DNA from: an uncultured bacterium
GTDB taxonomy: Bacteria; Vulcanimicrobiota; Vulcanimicrobiia; Vulcanimicrobiales; Vulcanimicrobiaceae
DNA length: 53,794 nucleotides
Reading direction: 5' to 3'
Assembly: GCA_903829325.1 (NCBI GenBank)
Contig: CAIKPM010000002.1
Coordinates: forward strand, 1 to 53,794
The translations under genes and the position numbers were made by a program. This document shows positions 33,564 through 42,801 of this stretch, piece by piece; the first letter of the stretch is position 1, and every line of letters starts with the position of its first letter. Below the pieces are notes generated by a model that saw only the letters and a list, made by a program, of their open reading frames with translations, searched no databases and had not been told where the DNA came from.

Positions 33564-34684
33564 CGCACGATGCGTCGGCGGCCAATATTGATTAATAGGG
33601 CGACGGCAACAAGATTGACGACGAGAGAACTGCCACCAAAAGAAATGAAGGGAAGCGGCACCCCGGTTACTGGCCACGATGAGGTGACGACGCCGATATT
33701 AATAAAAGCTTGAATGACGATCATTGCGGCGCACCCAACCGCGACGAAAAAACCGAAGCGGTCAGGGGCCGCAACCGCAATGCGAATGGCTCGATACGCA
33801 AAAATAACGAAGAGGATCACGACCGACACCGCCCCGATGAGTCCCAACTCTTCGCCTAAGATTGCAAAGATAAAATCAGTGTAGGGTTCGGGTAACCAGA
33901 AGAATTTTTGGCGTGAGACACCGAGACCTAGTCCCAAAACGCCACCACTGCCAAGCGCGAGCAACGATTGGACAATATGGAAACCAGTATTTTGCGGATC
34001 TTTCCAAGGATCGAGAAATGCCAAAATCCGGGCGCGCTTGTAACTACTGTGTAAGACTGCCATCGCGGCAGCGGGTAACATCGCGCCGGTTAAAAGCAAA
34101 ATGTGTGATAAGCGCGCTCCGGCTGCATAGAACATCACGAACGCGGTCATGACCAACAGCGATGCCGTGCCCATGTCGGGTTCCAATAACACGAGAGCAC
34201 TTGCAACTAAGGTGAGTGTGGCTAAGGGAAAAATGCCGCGCCGTAAGTCGCGCACGATGCCACCACTTTTTGATAAGACCGAAGCAAAGTACAAGACGAG
34301 CGTTAATTTTGCAAATTCTGATGGCTGGATACTCAGCGATGAGAAGCCAAGCCAGCGCCGGGCGCCGTTACTTTCGAAGCCAATATGCGGGATCAGGACG
34401 AGAAAGAGCATCGCAAGATTGATCAGAAAAAGCGGACTGGCGAGTTTCGCTAATTTGCGATAATCGAATTGATACGCAGCAATCGCGGCAATCAACCCGA
34501 CTCCCAGCCAAGAGAGTTGACGTTTGAGAAAATAGGCTTCATCGTGGAATGAACGGACGGCTGTGGCACTCGAGGCACTGAAAATCATGATGAGGCCAAT
34601 GCCAACCAATGCTGCTACGACACCAAAAAGAATGGAGTCTGGGGGAACCGTGACCCACGTGCTGCGCTGTACGCGTTGCTTCAT
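33560..34684 (-). CDS. ftsW: septal peptidoglycan polymerase FtsW (SEDS family)
   Basis: A 374-residue SEDS membrane protein polymerising lipid II at the septum with its partner FtsI. About ten membrane helices; NGARRWLGFSSLSIQPSEFAKL contains the SEDS signature, and PVTGVPLPFISFGGSSL the late loop. Its place in the dcw cluster favours FtsW over RodA. Overlaps murD and murG by four bases. Confidence 0.95.
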   Translation of the reverse strand: MKQRVQRSTWVTVPPDSILFGVVAALVGIGLIMIFSASSATAVRSFHDEAYFLKRQLSWLGVGLIAAIAAYQFDYRKLAKLASPLFLINLAMLFLVLIPHIGFESNGARRWLGFSSLSIQPSEFAKLTLVLYFASVLSKSGGIVRDLRRGIFPLATLTLVASALVLLEPDMGTASLLVMTAFVMFYAAGARLSHILLLTGAMLPAAAMAVLHSSYKRARILAFLDPWKDPQNTGFHIVQSLLALGSGGVLGLGLGVSRQKFFWLPEPYTDFIFAILGEELGLIGAVSVVILFVIFAYRAIRIAVAAPDRFGFFVAVGCAAMIVIQAFINIGVVTSSWPVTGVPLPFISFGGSSLVVNLVAVALLINIGRRRIVR

Positions 34685-36078
34685 GCTGGGCTTTGCGGTA
34701 ATGCGCGAACGAATTGGGCAAATTGATTGCCACGTTCTTCGGCGGAAGCAAACATATCGAACGAAGCGCAGCCGGGCGACAAGAGTACCATATCACCAGG
34801 GAGCGCAAGCTGCTGTGCACGCTGAACCGCAGCTTCAAGGCTCGCAACGGTTTCGATGTTGGCTCGCTTTACCATAGCGGCAATATCATCACTTGCCTCA
34901 CCGAGGAGCAAAACGCAGCGTACATGCGCATCGATGGCGCGCCCCATAGCAAGAAATTCGGTGCGTTTAGCGCGTCCACCGGCGATGAGAATCGTCGGGG
35001 CATCGAGCGCTTCGAGCGCCGCGACGACCGCTCCAGGATTCGTGGCTTTTGAATCATTGATATACGTTACGCCATCCAGCGTTGCGATCGGATGGAGACG
35101 GTGCTGCAGCGCTTCAAAATTGCGTACACCTTGACGGAGTACTTCGGGTTCGATTCCGGCAGCTAAACCGATTAGCACGGCGGCGAGGACATTGTCAACA
35201 TTATGCCGCCCTAAGAGCGCGATTTCATCGACCGGCATGATCTCGATTGGGCGCGGATCACCCGTGGGAGGCGACCAGACGATGCGTTCGCGCTTTACGT
35301 ACAGCGTTGCGTTGCGGTGGGCGTGCCGTGAAAACCACAGCATCGGGCATGGTACACGAGATGCTTCTTCGCTCTGAGCTAATTGGCAAATTAATTCATC
35401 GTCCAAATTGCCGACGAAAATATCACCCTTGCCTTGATTGGCAAAAATACGATACTTTGCTTCGGCGTACTCATCCATCGAATAATAGCGATCAAGATGA
35501 TCTGGAGACAGATTGAGGATCGTCGAAATTTTCGGTTTGAACGAGCGAATCGATTCCAGTTGAAACGACGAGATTTCGGCAATAACCCAAGAGTTGGCGG
35601 GGGCTTTATCGGTTTCGCCAATTAAGGGATTGCCAATATTCCCCCCGACGTATGTTTCGCGTCCCGCCGCGCGAAAAAGGGCGCCGATTAGCGCGGTTGT
35701 GGTTGATTTGCCTTTCGTCCCAGTGACGGCGACGATCGGTGCTTTCGAAAGACGATAGGCGACTTCGATTTCGCTTAAAACGGGCAGTCGTGCATCTTGT
35801 GCCATCCGCACAACGGGGCTTGTCATGGGAACCCCGGGCGAGACAACCGCGACGTCGAGGCTACTCAAAACCGGCGCCAAATGTTCTGGTGCGATAAAGC
35901 GGACTCCGGGTTGCGCTAAATCGGCTTGCGCGGCTGCGAGGGCTTGGGGCGATTCATCGGTCGCAACGATATGCGCGCCCCGTGCACGTAGCACTTCGAT
36001 CGATGAGCGGCCACTGCGCCCCAGTCCGATTACGAGAACCTGTGCATTGGCGTCAAAGAGAATGGCGTCTTTGTTCAT
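34681..36078 (-). CDS. murD: UDP-MurNAc-L-Ala--D-Glu ligase
   Basis: A 465-residue Mur ligase adding D-glutamate. VLVIGLGRSGRSSIEVL at the N-terminus, P-loop GTKGKSTT, NLSPDHLDRY and a C-terminal LSPGCASFDMFASAEERGNQF segment specific to MurD. ATG 36078 overlaps the mraY stop by four bases; the upstream open frame to 36132 is disregarded. Confidence 0.97.
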   Translation of the reverse strand: MNKDAILFDANAQVLVIGLGRSGRSSIEVLRARGAHIVATDESPQALAAAQADLAQPGVRFIAPEHLAPVLSSLDVAVVSPGVPMTSPVVRMAQDARLPVLSEIEVAYRLSKAPIVAVTGTKGKSTTTALIGALFRAAGRETYVGGNIGNPLIGETDKAPANSWVIAEISSFQLESIRSFKPKISTILNLSPDHLDRYYSMDEYAEAKYRIFANQGKGDIFVGNLDDELICQLAQSEEASRVPCPMLWFSRHAHRNATLYVKRERIVWSPPTGDPRPIEIMPVDEIALLGRHNVDNVLAAVLIGLAAGIEPEVLRQGVRNFEALQHRLHPIATLDGVTYINDSKATNPGAVVAALEALDAPTILIAGGRAKRTEFLAMGRAIDAHVRCVLLLGEASDDIAAMVKRANIETVASLEAAVQRAQQLALPGDMVLLSPGCASFDMFASAEERGNQFAQFVRALPQSPA

Positions 36079-37019
36079 AGTTCTCCAACCACGACGAGAG
36101 CGAGGGCGGCGCAGACGAGCGATGCGAGCCAAAACATCCTGGTAACGTGGGTTTCATGCATCCCGCCGAGCTCGAAATGGTGATGCAAGGGACTCATCCG
36201 GAAGATACGCCGCTTCGTCGTCTTAAACGATGCCACTTGCAGAATCACCGAAAGCGCTTCTAGCACAAAGACTGCGCCAAGTAAGGGCAGCAACAGTTGC
36301 AAGCCCATCACGATCGCGCTGCCAGCCAGTGCCCCGCCTAACGCGAGCGCCCCTGTATCACCCATAAATACTTGTGCCGGGTGCCGATTGTATAGGAGAA
36401 AACCGCTTAACCCGCCTACGAGCGCGACATCAAAAATCGCAACACTATGAAAATCGTGTGTCCACGCGATGCAAGCGCAGACAAGCAGCGGGGGCAGCAT
36501 CGTCCCGGCGGCGAGCCCATCGAGGCCATCGGTAAGATTGACTGCGTGGGTGCTCGCGAGCACGACGAACAGGCTCAAACCGATCCAGAGCAAGAGTGGT
36601 AGCGCAATATTTGGCACGCTGAGATGCGTCACGGGCGCAAGATGCCAGGTCATGAGCAAGGTGATGAACACGACCGCTGCCGCGATGGTCGCGGCAAACT
36701 TTGCGCGTGCTGATAAGCCGCGATTGCGGGCACGACGAATCGAGGCGAGATCATCCACCGCACCGATGAACCCGCAGGCCATCGTGAGGATCACCAGGGT
36801 TAGCATCATGGCATCGGGGTGGAGGAAGAGTGCTACGGCCAAAGCGGGCACGAAGAGCAAGCCGCCCATGGTCGGTGTGCCGGTCTTGCTTTGGTGGGAT
36901 TTCGGTGCGTCTTCGTAGGCATGCTGGGATAACGCTAGTGCGCGTAATCGCTGAATCAGCGGGCGACCACCAAGCCCTGCTAGCAGCGCGCTGAGCAGCA
37001 GCGCGAGTAGGATGGTCAC
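36075..37019 (-). CDS. mraY: phospho-MurNAc-pentapeptide transferase
   Basis: A 314-residue polytopic enzyme attaching phospho-MurNAc-pentapeptide to undecaprenyl phosphate (lipid I). Catalytic motifs are GAVDDLASIRR, NLTDGLDGLAAG and the SPLHHHFELGG loop, with GTPTMGGLLF near the N-terminus. Slightly shorter than E. coli MraY (360 residues). Overlaps the CofE-like gene and murD by four bases. Confidence 0.97.
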   Translation of the reverse strand: MTILLALLLSALLAGLGGRPLIQRLRALALSQHAYEDAPKSHQSKTGTPTMGGLLFVPALAVALFLHPDAMMLTLVILTMACGFIGAVDDLASIRRARNRGLSARAKFAATIAAAVVFITLLMTWHLAPVTHLSVPNIALPLLLWIGLSLFVVLASTHAVNLTDGLDGLAAGTMLPPLLVCACIAWTHDFHSVAIFDVALVGGLSGFLLYNRHPAQVFMGDTGALALGGALAGSAIVMGLQLLLPLLGAVFVLEALSVILQVASFKTTKRRIFRMSPLHHHFELGGMHETHVTRMFWLASLVCAALALVVVGEL

Positions 37020-37729
37020 GCGCCCGCGTTCATGAGCGGATTGGGGCCAGCTCCACGCCAGACTAACACGACAATGGGAGTTTGCTCGTCACCATTCCCA
37101 TGTGGATTCGCCTGAAGTGCTCGAGCGACGACGGTCCGTGCCACATTGTTGGAGATACCCAAGACATTGACTTTCCCCAAATCGTTCGCATCAACGACCG
37201 CAGCGCCAATATCCGTGCCACAGCTTTCGGCAATTGCTTGAGCCGCACGGTTGGGTTCGTGCGGGCCGAGGACGATCGTGCGCTCGAACGGCGGAAGGGT
37301 CCCGGTATAGCCATCGATCGTCGCGATTGCTTCGCCCAAGACGCGATAAAAAACCCCGCGCATCCCCAAAAGCCGGCCCACTACGTGCAGACCCGCTGCG
37401 GCGAGCACTTTCGGCGCGCCGACTTCGTCGATGACCAGTTGGAGCGCTTCGGGTTGATTGATCGTTGCCAAGGCCCCCGCTCGGGCGGATAAGGTGTAGG
37501 CGAGTTTGGATGGGCGAATTGTTTCGGCAGAGAGTGAGCGACCTTGGGCGATCGCCACGGCTGTTTCGGATACCGCGACGACGCTGCCCGGCGAAGCGAT
37601 TCCACGGACCGCCGCTGCAACCACAGCGGCGACATCATCGCCGGCGCTGATGAGTGCGGTACGGACGGGAATCGCGGCTAACTCTGCGAGTGCGCCTTCT
37701 TGCTCAAGGGGGAATCCAAAGGCGGTCAT
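37016..37729 (-). CDS. CofE-like (F420-0:L-glutamate ligase family) protein in dcw cluster
   Basis: A 237-residue protein resembling the fold of CofE, which adds glutamate to coenzyme F420. Similar features are SPGSVVAVSETAVAIAQGRSL (residues 46-66), RPSKLAYTLSARA, a VVDANDLGKVNVLGIS segment (178-193) with candidate metal ligands Asp180 and Asp183, and a final VVLVW strand. Distant clostridial relatives carry a DINDLG-type motif there. It is locked into the operon by four-base overlaps with murF upstream and mraY downstream, so a role on muropeptide or lipid-linked intermediates is the simplest inference. No other F420 gene is in the window. Substrate and activity are unknown; assignment to the family is by recall, not by a search. 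Confidence 0.7.
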   Translation of the reverse strand: MTAFGFPLEQEGALAELAAIPVRTALISAGDDVAAVVAAAVRGIASPGSVVAVSETAVAIAQGRSLSAETIRPSKLAYTLSARAGALATINQPEALQLVIDEVGAPKVLAAAGLHVVGRLLGMRGVFYRVLGEAIATIDGYTGTLPPFERTIVLGPHEPNRAAQAIAESCGTDIGAAVVDANDLGKVNVLGISNNVARTVVARALQANPHGNGDEQTPIVVLVWRGAGPNPLMNAGA

Positions 37730-39117
37730 GCGGCTTGCCTCGCAGGTACGCCAGCTTGCGCAGGTCTGAGGGCGTGCACGATTTCCTCCAGCGCATAGCG
37801 GCGCGAACCTTTGATCAAGATGATATCGCCTGGTTGCACGAACGCTTGGAGGGTCGCGATGCTTGTTGCATTATCGGGCGTTTGCACGATCGTTTCAGCT
37901 AGCACCCCGGCTGCGCGTGCGCCTTCGGCGACTTCGTGCGCGAGTTCGCCGCTGAGCAGAATTTTTGCCGCGTGAACTGGGGCTAGGGCTGCGCCAACTC
38001 GGCGATGCGCTGCGACGGCTTCTTCGCCCAATTCTGCCATGCCGCCGAAGAGCACAATGCGGCGTCCCGCTTCTTGGGCAAACGCTTGGAGGCTTGCGAC
38101 ACTGCCGCTGGGCGAGGCGTTGTAGGCGTCGTGAATAATCGTGATGCCTCCCGGAGCAGAGATCCGCTCGTAACGACCGTTGGGCAGGCTGACGCTGCTG
38201 GCTGCGCGCGCTACTGTTGTGAGTGGAATGCCGAGCAAGAGCGCCGCGCTACACGCGGAGAGGAGATTGCGCTGGTTGTGTTCACCAGGTGGTAAATCGG
38301 TGAGGACTGCCTCTTGCGACGGTGTGTTGCGGGGGTGCCACTGGAGTGTATGACCTGCGAGTCGCAGAGTAGCAACATCGGCAATCGGTGGGTCGCTTGC
38401 CAAGCCGCAGAACAGCGGCGCTTGAGATAAACTTGTGTAGCGTTCGCGCGAGACCGCATCGGCAAGCGAGAGTATCGGTTGCCCGCCGTTCGCGAAAATT
38501 TGCCATTTGGTGCGCGCGAGTTCAGCGCGTGAACCGAAGATGCCGACGTGCGCATCACCGACATTCGTGAGGATGGCGATATGCGGTCGGGCGATGCTGA
38601 CGAGCGGGGCAATATCGTCGGGCTGGCGAGCACCCATTTCGATGACGGCAGCGGCTTCACACGTGAGGCCAAGCAGTACCTTGCTCACGCCGATCTCGTT
38701 ATTCTCGTTCAGCGGGGTTGCGGCTATCGGACCAATCTGGGCTGCTTCGAGGATGTGTGCAAGGAAAGCTTTGGTTGTTGTCTTTCCAGCACTGCCGGTG
38801 AGGGCGATGACTGCACCGCAAAAATGCCGGCGCGAGAGTGCCGCTAGACTCAAAAGGGCGTTGTGGGTATCGGCAACGACGATGCCCGGTAGCTCGGGCG
38901 GTAAGGCAGTCGGATTGCTGACAATCGCCGCTGCTGCTCCGGCGTGGTGGGCGGCGGTGAGGAAGGCATGCCCATCAAAGCGTTCACCGACCAACGCGAG
39001 GTAGGTTTGGCCGGTTTGCAAGGTGCGCGTATCGATGGAGAGAGCAAGCTCGGCGGGTAGGGTGCCTTGTATGCTCGCCGACAAGACGGCGCAAGCTTCG
39101 GTGGTTGCAAGCTTCAT
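37726..39117 (-). CDS. murF: UDP-MurNAc-tripeptide--D-Ala-D-Ala ligase
   Basis: A 463-residue Mur ligase completing the pentapeptide by adding the Ddl product. P-loop GSAGKTTTK, ATPLNENNEIGV, EMGARQPDDI and HDAYNASPSG are MurF motifs; DTRTL and FVALxGxxxDGH-like LALVGERFDGHAF at the N-terminus. The start lies 21 bases after the murE stop, one of few real gaps in the cluster. Overlaps the CofE-like gene by four bases. Confidence 0.97.
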   Translation of the reverse strand: MKLATTEACAVLSASIQGTLPAELALSIDTRTLQTGQTYLALVGERFDGHAFLTAAHHAGAAAAIVSNPTALPPELPGIVVADTHNALLSLAALSRRHFCGAVIALTGSAGKTTTKAFLAHILEAAQIGPIAATPLNENNEIGVSKVLLGLTCEAAAVIEMGARQPDDIAPLVSIARPHIAILTNVGDAHVGIFGSRAELARTKWQIFANGGQPILSLADAVSRERYTSLSQAPLFCGLASDPPIADVATLRLAGHTLQWHPRNTPSQEAVLTDLPPGEHNQRNLLSACSAALLLGIPLTTVARAASSVSLPNGRYERISAPGGITIIHDAYNASPSGSVASLQAFAQEAGRRIVLFGGMAELGEEAVAAHRRVGAALAPVHAAKILLSGELAHEVAEGARAAGVLAETIVQTPDNATSIATLQAFVQPGDIILIKGSRRYALEEIVHALRPAQAGVPARQAA

Positions 39118-39138
39118 AGATGCTCTTTCCTTCCTGTG

Positions 39139-40593
39139 CTAGGCTCGGCTCGCGGGGCGTTCGAGTAAGATACGTTCGACTTCGCGACGATCGTCGAAAC
39201 GCATGGTGGCTTGGTCGATAATCTGTGTGGTTTCAGCGCCTTTGCCAGCCACGACCACGATGCCCCCACGAGGAGCTTCCAAAATCGCCCGCGTGATGGC
39301 TTCGCGCCGATCCAAAATGCATTCGAGTGGAGTGCTCGCGCCTGACAGGACTGCGCGAGCGATTGCGGCGGGATCTTCGCTGCGAGGATTATCGTTCGTG
39401 ACGATGACGCGTTGGGCCATACGCTGAGCAATGGCACCCATGGCAGGTCGTTTACCGGCATCGCGTTCGCCGCCGCAGCCAAAGACGACGGTCACGTGTT
39501 GTTGGCCATCCGGATTCACCGCGCTCAAAACACGGCCGAGCGCATCGGGGGTGTGTGCGTAGTCAACAAAGACCGTGCAGTTCTCGTGAGCAAATCGCTC
39601 CATGCGTCCGGGGACACCACGAAAAGTGGCGAGTTGCTGGCTGATGACCTCTAGGCTAATTCCCCAGCTTTTCCCAAAGGCAATTGCGGCGAGCGCATTC
39701 GAAATATTAAATCGACCTGGCAGCGGCACGAGAAAGCGAACCCCATCGACGCTGAATTCGCTGCCCTGCGCATTGAGTCGCACATGCTCTGCACGGACAT
39801 CGGCCGCTGCATCAATGGCGTAGGAAATGCCTCCATAGCGCTGATGCCAGGTTTCCCCCATGGGATCATCTACATTAAAAATGCTGTTGCGGGCGATGCG
39901 GCAGAGGCGTTCTTTTGCGGCTGCATACGCTTCCATGCTGTGGTGAAAATCAAGGTGGTCGCGCGTCAAATTCGTGAAAATACCTGTTTCGATTGGTACT
40001 TCGGCGAGACGATCGAGCGCGAGTGCGTGCGAGCTCATTTCCATGACGGCTACGTCGACGTTGTCGGTGCGGGCCTGGGCAAAGAGGCGGTGGAGTTCGA
40101 GCGGCGGCGGGGTTGTGTAGCCCAGATAAATGTGCTGCTCGTTCCAACTTGCGCCTAAGGTACCGATGCGCAGGGTGGTATGCGAAGTTGCGGCCAGGAT
40201 CGCAGCGATCATGAAGCTGGTCGTCGTCTTCCCGTTGGTCCCGGTAATTCCGATAATTCGTAATGCCTTGGCGGGATTGCCAAAGATATACGCCGCGAGC
40301 CTTGCGAGTGCTAATCTGACGTCCGGCACGAGACACGCAGGAATATCGCTAGGGAGTTGTTCGCGCGCATCGTGTTGTAGCAAGAGCGCGGCTGCACCGC
40401 GAGCGATCGCATCGCGCATAAAATGAGCGCCGTCAACATGCTGGCCTGGCAGGGCGACAAAGAGGCTGCCCGGTTGGGCGGCACGGCTATCGGTCGATAC
40501 ACTCGTCAGTAGTGTCGTCGAATCTCCGATGAGCTGGCTCTCATCGAGCTGAGCGGCGATAGCGGCGAGGGTTTGTGCTTGCACAGAGATCAT
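39139..40593 (-). CDS. murE: UDP-MurNAc-L-Ala-D-Glu--meso-DAP ligase
   Basis: A 484-residue Mur ligase adding the third residue of the stem. P-loop GTNGKTTT (118-125), likely carbamylated Lys227 in AAAKERL, and DNPR (401-404). DNPR, with its Arg, marks the meso-diaminopimelate enzymes rather than the lysine type, so the wall is inferred to be DAP-based. Overlaps ftsI by four bases. Confidence 0.97.
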   Translation of the reverse strand: MISVQAQTLAAIAAQLDESQLIGDSTTLLTSVSTDSRAAQPGSLFVALPGQHVDGAHFMRDAIARGAAALLLQHDAREQLPSDIPACLVPDVRLALARLAAYIFGNPAKALRIIGITGTNGKTTTSFMIAAILAATSHTTLRIGTLGASWNEQHIYLGYTTPPPLELHRLFAQARTDNVDVAVMEMSSHALALDRLAEVPIETGIFTNLTRDHLDFHHSMEAYAAAKERLCRIARNSIFNVDDPMGETWHQRYGGISYAIDAAADVRAEHVRLNAQGSEFSVDGVRFLVPLPGRFNISNALAAIAFGKSWGISLEVISQQLATFRGVPGRMERFAHENCTVFVDYAHTPDALGRVLSAVNPDGQQHVTVVFGCGGERDAGKRPAMGAIAQRMAQRVIVTNDNPRSEDPAAIARAVLSGASTPLECILDRREAITRAILEAPRGGIVVVAGKGAETTQIIDQATMRFDDRREVERILLERPASRA

Positions 40594-42377
40594 TTCACCC
40601 GGGCTGTGGGAGTGGATTCGATGTGTGGGATTACACCGACGTGGATCATTGCTTCACGGGCAATCTGGGTAAAAATCGGCGCGGCGACCTCGCTGCCGTA
40701 AATCGATCCTCTGGGGCGCTCCACTTTTACCACAATCACAAAACGCGGATGTTCTGCGGGAATATAACCCGCGAATGAGGCGTTGTATTCGCCAGAAGCA
40801 TAGTATCCATTTTCAACAATCTGTGCGGTACCGGTCTTGCCTGCGGTGGTAAAGCCCGGAACGCGGGCATTCGGTTTGCCAGTGCCGCGTACGACGACAG
40901 CACGCAGGTAGCGGCGCAATGTCGCTGCGGTTTGCTCCGAAATAACTCGGCGTTCGACTTCGGGTGGGTAACGATAGATGGTTGTGCCATCAGGCGCGAG
41001 CAGTGCGGCAACAACCCGCGGTCGCAGGAGGATGCCCCCGTTGGCGATCGCTGCATACGCGCGCGTAAGAGCTAGCGGTGTGATCGAGATCCCGTGGCCA
41101 AACGAAATGGTCGCGAGCGAACTGCCCGACCATTGATTTGGTGGGGCAACGATACCGGGATTTTCACCCTGCAATTCGATGTTGGTATAGTCGCCGAAAC
41201 CAAACATCCGGATCATGCGGTACACCGCCTGAGGGTCGATGCTTAAGCCAATTTCTGCCGCGCCGACATTATGCGAATACGCGATAATGTCTTCAATCGA
41301 TTCAGAGCCGTGTTCGCCGGCCATCATGCCATCTTCCGCGTTATGCACCGTGACGCCACCGACACTTAATGCATCGTGCGAAGGGTAACGCGCATCGGGA
41401 TTCACACCATTTTCAAGTGCAGCGGCAACGGTAATTAATTTAAACGTTGAACCGGGTTCGTATGCGTCATTGACCGCACGATCGCGTTGTGCGTCACTTG
41501 AATAATGCCAGAATGCATTGGGATCATAATCTGGCATATTGGCTAGTGCTAATATTTCGCCGGTCCAAGGGTCCATCACGATTGCTGAACCGCTGCGCGC
41601 ATGATATTTCGCAACACCGTCAGCGAGCGCGCGTTGGGTCGCATATTGAAGATCGGAATCGATGGTGAGCATGATGCTGCGGCCTGGTTTTGCCGGTTCA
41701 TCGATCGAGGTTTGTCCGAAGGGAATCGGTCCACTACCGTCACCGACTTCGATCGTTTTTTTCCCACTCGTGCCGCGTAGGAGATGATCATAGGCAAATT
41801 CGATCCCATCGAGGCCTTGCTCATCGATATTCACGAAGCCCAGCACATGGGCTGCGAGCACTCCCGCGGGATTATTGCGTAGCCCCGTATCTTCCGCAAC
41901 GCGGTAGATTCCGGGCAGATCCAGCGCGGCGATACGGTCGGCCGTCGCCGGAGTCACCTTGCGTTTAATCCAGCGAAAACGGGTGTCGTCGCCTAAGAGT
42001 TCTTCGAGATTTTCGCTGGAAAGCTTGACCAACGGGGCGAGCGCCTGGGCCTCGCTGACTTTGTTCGTGACCAGGTGCGGGTCAACGTAAATACTTTCGG
42101 ATGGCGAGGATCGAGCTAAAACGTTTCCATCGCGATCGTATATCGTGCCTCGGCGGCCAAAGATTTCCACCGTGTCGTCATGCTGTTCGCGCGCTTTTTC
42201 GGCAAGTGCAGGGCCACGCACGACTTGCAGATACGTCAGGCGCAGCATCAATAAGACGGCGAGCAGCAAGATGCAATAAAAGAAATTCTTTGCTCGTCCG
42301 TTTGCGGCTCGTTCGCAGATCAGTCGACGCTCAAGGCGACGCGCGGCGGCGCGTTCTCTTACTGATGGTGCAGCCAA
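40590..42377 (-). CDS. ftsI: septal transpeptidase (FtsI/PBP3-like)
   Basis: A 595-residue class B penicillin-binding protein. One N-terminal helix (31-52), a dimerisation domain beginning RRGTIYDRDGNVLA, and a transpeptidase domain with the three catalytic motifs: STFK (Ser310, Lys313), SHN (368-370) and KTG (514-516). It cross-links septal peptidoglycan with FtsW. Overlaps the FtsL-like gene by 19 bases and murE by four. Confidence 0.96.
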   Translation of the reverse strand: MAAPSVRERAAARRLERRLICERAANGRAKNFFYCILLLAVLLMLRLTYLQVVRGPALAEKAREQHDDTVEIFGRRGTIYDRDGNVLARSSPSESIYVDPHLVTNKVSEAQALAPLVKLSSENLEELLGDDTRFRWIKRKVTPATADRIAALDLPGIYRVAEDTGLRNNPAGVLAAHVLGFVNIDEQGLDGIEFAYDHLLRGTSGKKTIEVGDGSGPIPFGQTSIDEPAKPGRSIMLTIDSDLQYATQRALADGVAKYHARSGSAIVMDPWTGEILALANMPDYDPNAFWHYSSDAQRDRAVNDAYEPGSTFKLITVAAALENGVNPDARYPSHDALSVGGVTVHNAEDGMMAGEHGSESIEDIIAYSHNVGAAEIGLSIDPQAVYRMIRMFGFGDYTNIELQGENPGIVAPPNQWSGSSLATISFGHGISITPLALTRAYAAIANGGILLRPRVVAALLAPDGTTIYRYPPEVERRVISEQTAATLRRYLRAVVVRGTGKPNARVPGFTTAGKTGTAQIVENGYYASGEYNASFAGYIPAEHPRFVIVVKVERPRGSIYGSEVAAPIFTQIAREAMIHVGVIPHIESTPTARVK

Positions 42378-42799
42378 GACACCAGTGCCGATAAGATCGG
42401 TGCATGTTCACTCACTTGAACGGGGCCTGGTGCGTTGATAGTCAGAAACGTCGCGGGTTCATGCAGTTGCAGGCGTTTGGCGAGGACATACAGGCGATCA
42501 CGAGATTGTAGGGTGGCTAAGCGATCTTGGATCGTATTCGATTCTTCTTGCAAATTGGCAATGAGGTTCTCCGCTTGACGATCGCGATAATCGAGCGCGG
42601 CTGCGCGAGTCATTAACCACAGGTAGCCCATGACCACGGTGACGATCAGCGTCGAGATCAAGCAGATACGAATGATGCTCCGATAGCTGCGCTTCCGATG
42701 ATAGGCCTTACGTCGCTGCGTTGCTTCACGCGCGCTCTGTGCGGGACCAAGGCGCCGAGTCGGTGTTGCGTCGGGTGGAAAAAAGAGCGGTGCAAGCAT
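42359..42799 (-). CDS. ftsL: FtsL-like cell division protein
   Basis: A 146-residue bitopic protein. A basic cytoplasmic N-terminus of about 45 residues leads to one helix (about 47-67), then a short coiled coil (ENLIANLQEESNTIQDRLATLQS) and a periplasmic tail. Sequence identity in this family is low; the call rests on topology and position between rsmH and ftsI. It would bridge FtsQ/FtsB-like partners to FtsW-FtsI. It starts two bases before the rsmH stop is reached from upstream (gap of two bases). Confidence 0.8.
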   Translation of the reverse strand: MLAPLFFPPDATPTRRLGPAQSAREATQRRKAYHRKRSYRSIIRICLISTLIVTVVMGYLWLMTRAAALDYRDRQAENLIANLQEESNTIQDRLATLQSRDRLYVLAKRLQLHEPATFLTINAPGPVQVSEHAPILSALVSWLHHQ

Positions 42800-42801
42800 G
42801 C

